Assembly: GCA_010093605.1 (NCBI GenBank)
Contig: MU004185.1
Span: forward strand, 1,261,334 to 1,325,333
Reading direction: 5' to 3'
DNA from: Lophium mytilinum
Lineage: Eukaryota; Ascomycota; Dothideomycetes; Mytilinidiales; Mytilinidiaceae
DNA length: 64,000 nucleotides
Of the stretch, positions 62,884 through 64,000 are shown in pieces. A program made the position numbers and the translations under genes. Position 1 is the stretch's first letter; the number at the start of each line of letters is the position of its first letter. The notes under the pieces were generated by a model. The model was not told the DNA's origin, ran no database searches, and worked only from the letters and a program-made list of their open reading frames with translations.

Positions 62884-64000
62884 ATGCCTCACGTAACCGC
62901 AGTCGGCGCATGCTATCTCGATACCATCCTCACGTGAGCTAACCTATTTCCTATCTATCTTATTTTCATCACCATAAGAGTTCGAACTCAAATTTGAATG
63001 CCAAATGCTTCATCTCCGTAACGTTACTTTCTCCCATCATCTCAACGCCTATTGCATATTTATCTCCTTTGCACCATCATTGCATTCCAAACTCAAACTC
63101 TATCTCGGAATTTCTCTCTCCCCTGAATTCAGTACCCATTCCCAATCTGTTCCCTTCCCATCACCACAACAATCCAAAAACAAACCGAAGTCCGAACTCT
63201 CTCATTTGCCTAACCCCATCTCCCGCATCCCCCAATCTAACCCACCCACCCAGCCTCCCCCACTACCCCCCCGAAGACGCCAAACTCCGCAGCACCGCCC
63301 TGACCCGCCGCCGCGGCGGCAACGGCCCCAACACCCTCGAAGTCCTCTCCCAGCTCTCCTCGGGTGGGGTGGGTGGGTCCCCCTCTCCCCTCACCCTCTC
63401 CCTCATCACCACCCTCCCCTCCCGCACCTCCCCCGCAACCCAGACCATCCTCGACTCCCTCCCTACCATCGACCTCTCCCACTCCCTCTTCCGCTCCGCG
63501 CACCAGGAGCCCGCGAGCTGCTACGTCCTCCGCAGCGCGGCGACGGGGAGTCGCACGATTGTGAATTTCAACGAGTTGCCGGAGATGACGGCGGGGGAGT
63601 TGCGGGAGAAGGTGAGGGAGGTCGGCGGGGCGGGGGATGGGGAGCGGGGGTGGTGGCATTTTGAGGTGAGTGGCTAATGCATAGTCGGTTGACAGGGGAA
63701 AGGGGGCTAAGGGTAGTAGGGCCGTATTCCGGACGTCACGCTCGCGTGCGTGCAGGATCTACGGGAGCGGTTTCCGCGGGCGAAGGTTAGTGTTGAGGCG
63801 GAGAATCCGGCGCGGGAGGGGCTGGAGGGGGTGGCTGGGTTGGCGGATGTGGTGTTTTATTCGAAGGGGTGGGCGGTGGTGAGTTGGAGAGGTTGTGTGG
63901 TTGGTGGGAGAGTGCTGACGCGGGTTGTGGTAGAGCAAGGGGTTTACGGGAGTGGAGAGTATGCGGGCGTTCCTTGAGACGCAAGCTTTGGGGGCGAGGA
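62884..64000 (+). CDS. PfkB-family carbohydrate kinase, 5' part (ketohexokinase-like), cut by window end
   Basis: Four exons are visible (62884-62933, 63254-63665, 63720-63878, 63934 to beyond 64000), all in frame. The start MPHVTAVGACYLDTIL is the typical ribokinase-fold opening strand with the D of the sugar site. The next exon gives PHYPPEDAKLRS, RRGGNGPNTLEVLSQL and SRTIVNFNELPEMTAGEL, matching ketohexokinase-like members. Then WWHFEGRIPDVTLACVQDLR and ADVVFYSKGWAV follow, the GRIP motif being split by an intron. The ATP-binding half with the GAGD motif lies outside the window. The enzyme would phosphorylate a sugar; the substrate is not evident. Intron 1 (320 nt) is long and C/A-rich. 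Confidence 0.88.

Noticed and set aside
1-64000. Transposons, retroelements, virus-like elements and CRISPR arrays
   Set aside because: No transposase, reverse transcriptase, integrase or capsid-like frame, no long terminal repeats and no regular spacer array were seen; the repeat islands have no coding parts.

Overview
This window looks like nuclear DNA of a filamentous ascomycete (Pezizomycotina; a dothideomycete is plausible but cannot be fixed from sequence alone). The support is short GT-AG introns, mostly 45-90 nt, with CTGAC or CTAAC branch-like motifs; fungal-only families (HET, Zn2Cys6, fungal C2H2 regulators, DHA2-type MFS, HapB); and dispersed genes on both strands without operons. 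I see no rRNA, tRNA, CRISPR, transposase, reverse transcriptase or capsid gene.

Layout: 1-2.1 kb, the CCAAT-binding factor subunit HapB/HAP2 with an intron in its leader. 2.1-6.6 kb, a gene-poor stretch with a degenerate tandem-repeat island and two doubtful small genes. 6.6-14.6 kb, a SAM methyltransferase, an unknown protein, a secreted protein and an ankyrin/F-box-like protein, the last divergent from a HET-domain protein (14.6-16.8 kb). 18.3-20.7 kb, a C2H2 regulator. 23.2-28.6 kb is a compact housekeeping block: a UBE2Z-like E2 with a second UBC-like domain, TRAPP subunit Trs23, proteasome subunit Rpn10 and a borealin/Nbl1-like protein. Next come a hairpin and a ~140-bp tandem-repeat island (28.7-29.7 kb), an MFS drug-type transporter (29.9-31.7 kb), a Zn2Cys6 regulator (33.2-36.1 kb) and a broken DUF3237 gene (36.5-37.0 kb).

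38.4-50.0 kb holds a disordered conserved-type protein, the crosslink-repair nuclease Pso2/Snm1, a nine-part search resolved as an eight-exon CorA-like protein, and a glutathione S-transferase with a CRE-like octamer upstream. 50.0-55.9 kb is a second gene desert, with a ~150-160-bp tandem array and a further degenerate repeat that resembles sequence in the first desert. 55.9-64 kb returns to housekeeping: a membrane-anchored RING-H2 protein, cyclophilin H, Pol I factor Rrn3, and a PfkB-family sugar kinase cut by the window end.

Functionally, the 23-28 kb block gathers ubiquitin/proteasome, trafficking and chromosome-segregation genes in divergent or convergent pairs. The 30-36 kb transporter and regulator may form a small export unit. 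The ankyrin/HET pair is reminiscent of allorecognition loci. No convincing wholly new system was found. The most unusual items are the two-cysteine E2 with a 12-nt microexon, the repeat islands with roughly nucleosome-length periods, a 48-bp (16-residue) repeat array and a strong 84-bp hairpin. Exon coordinates were deduced by hand from reading frames, splice motifs and family conservation.
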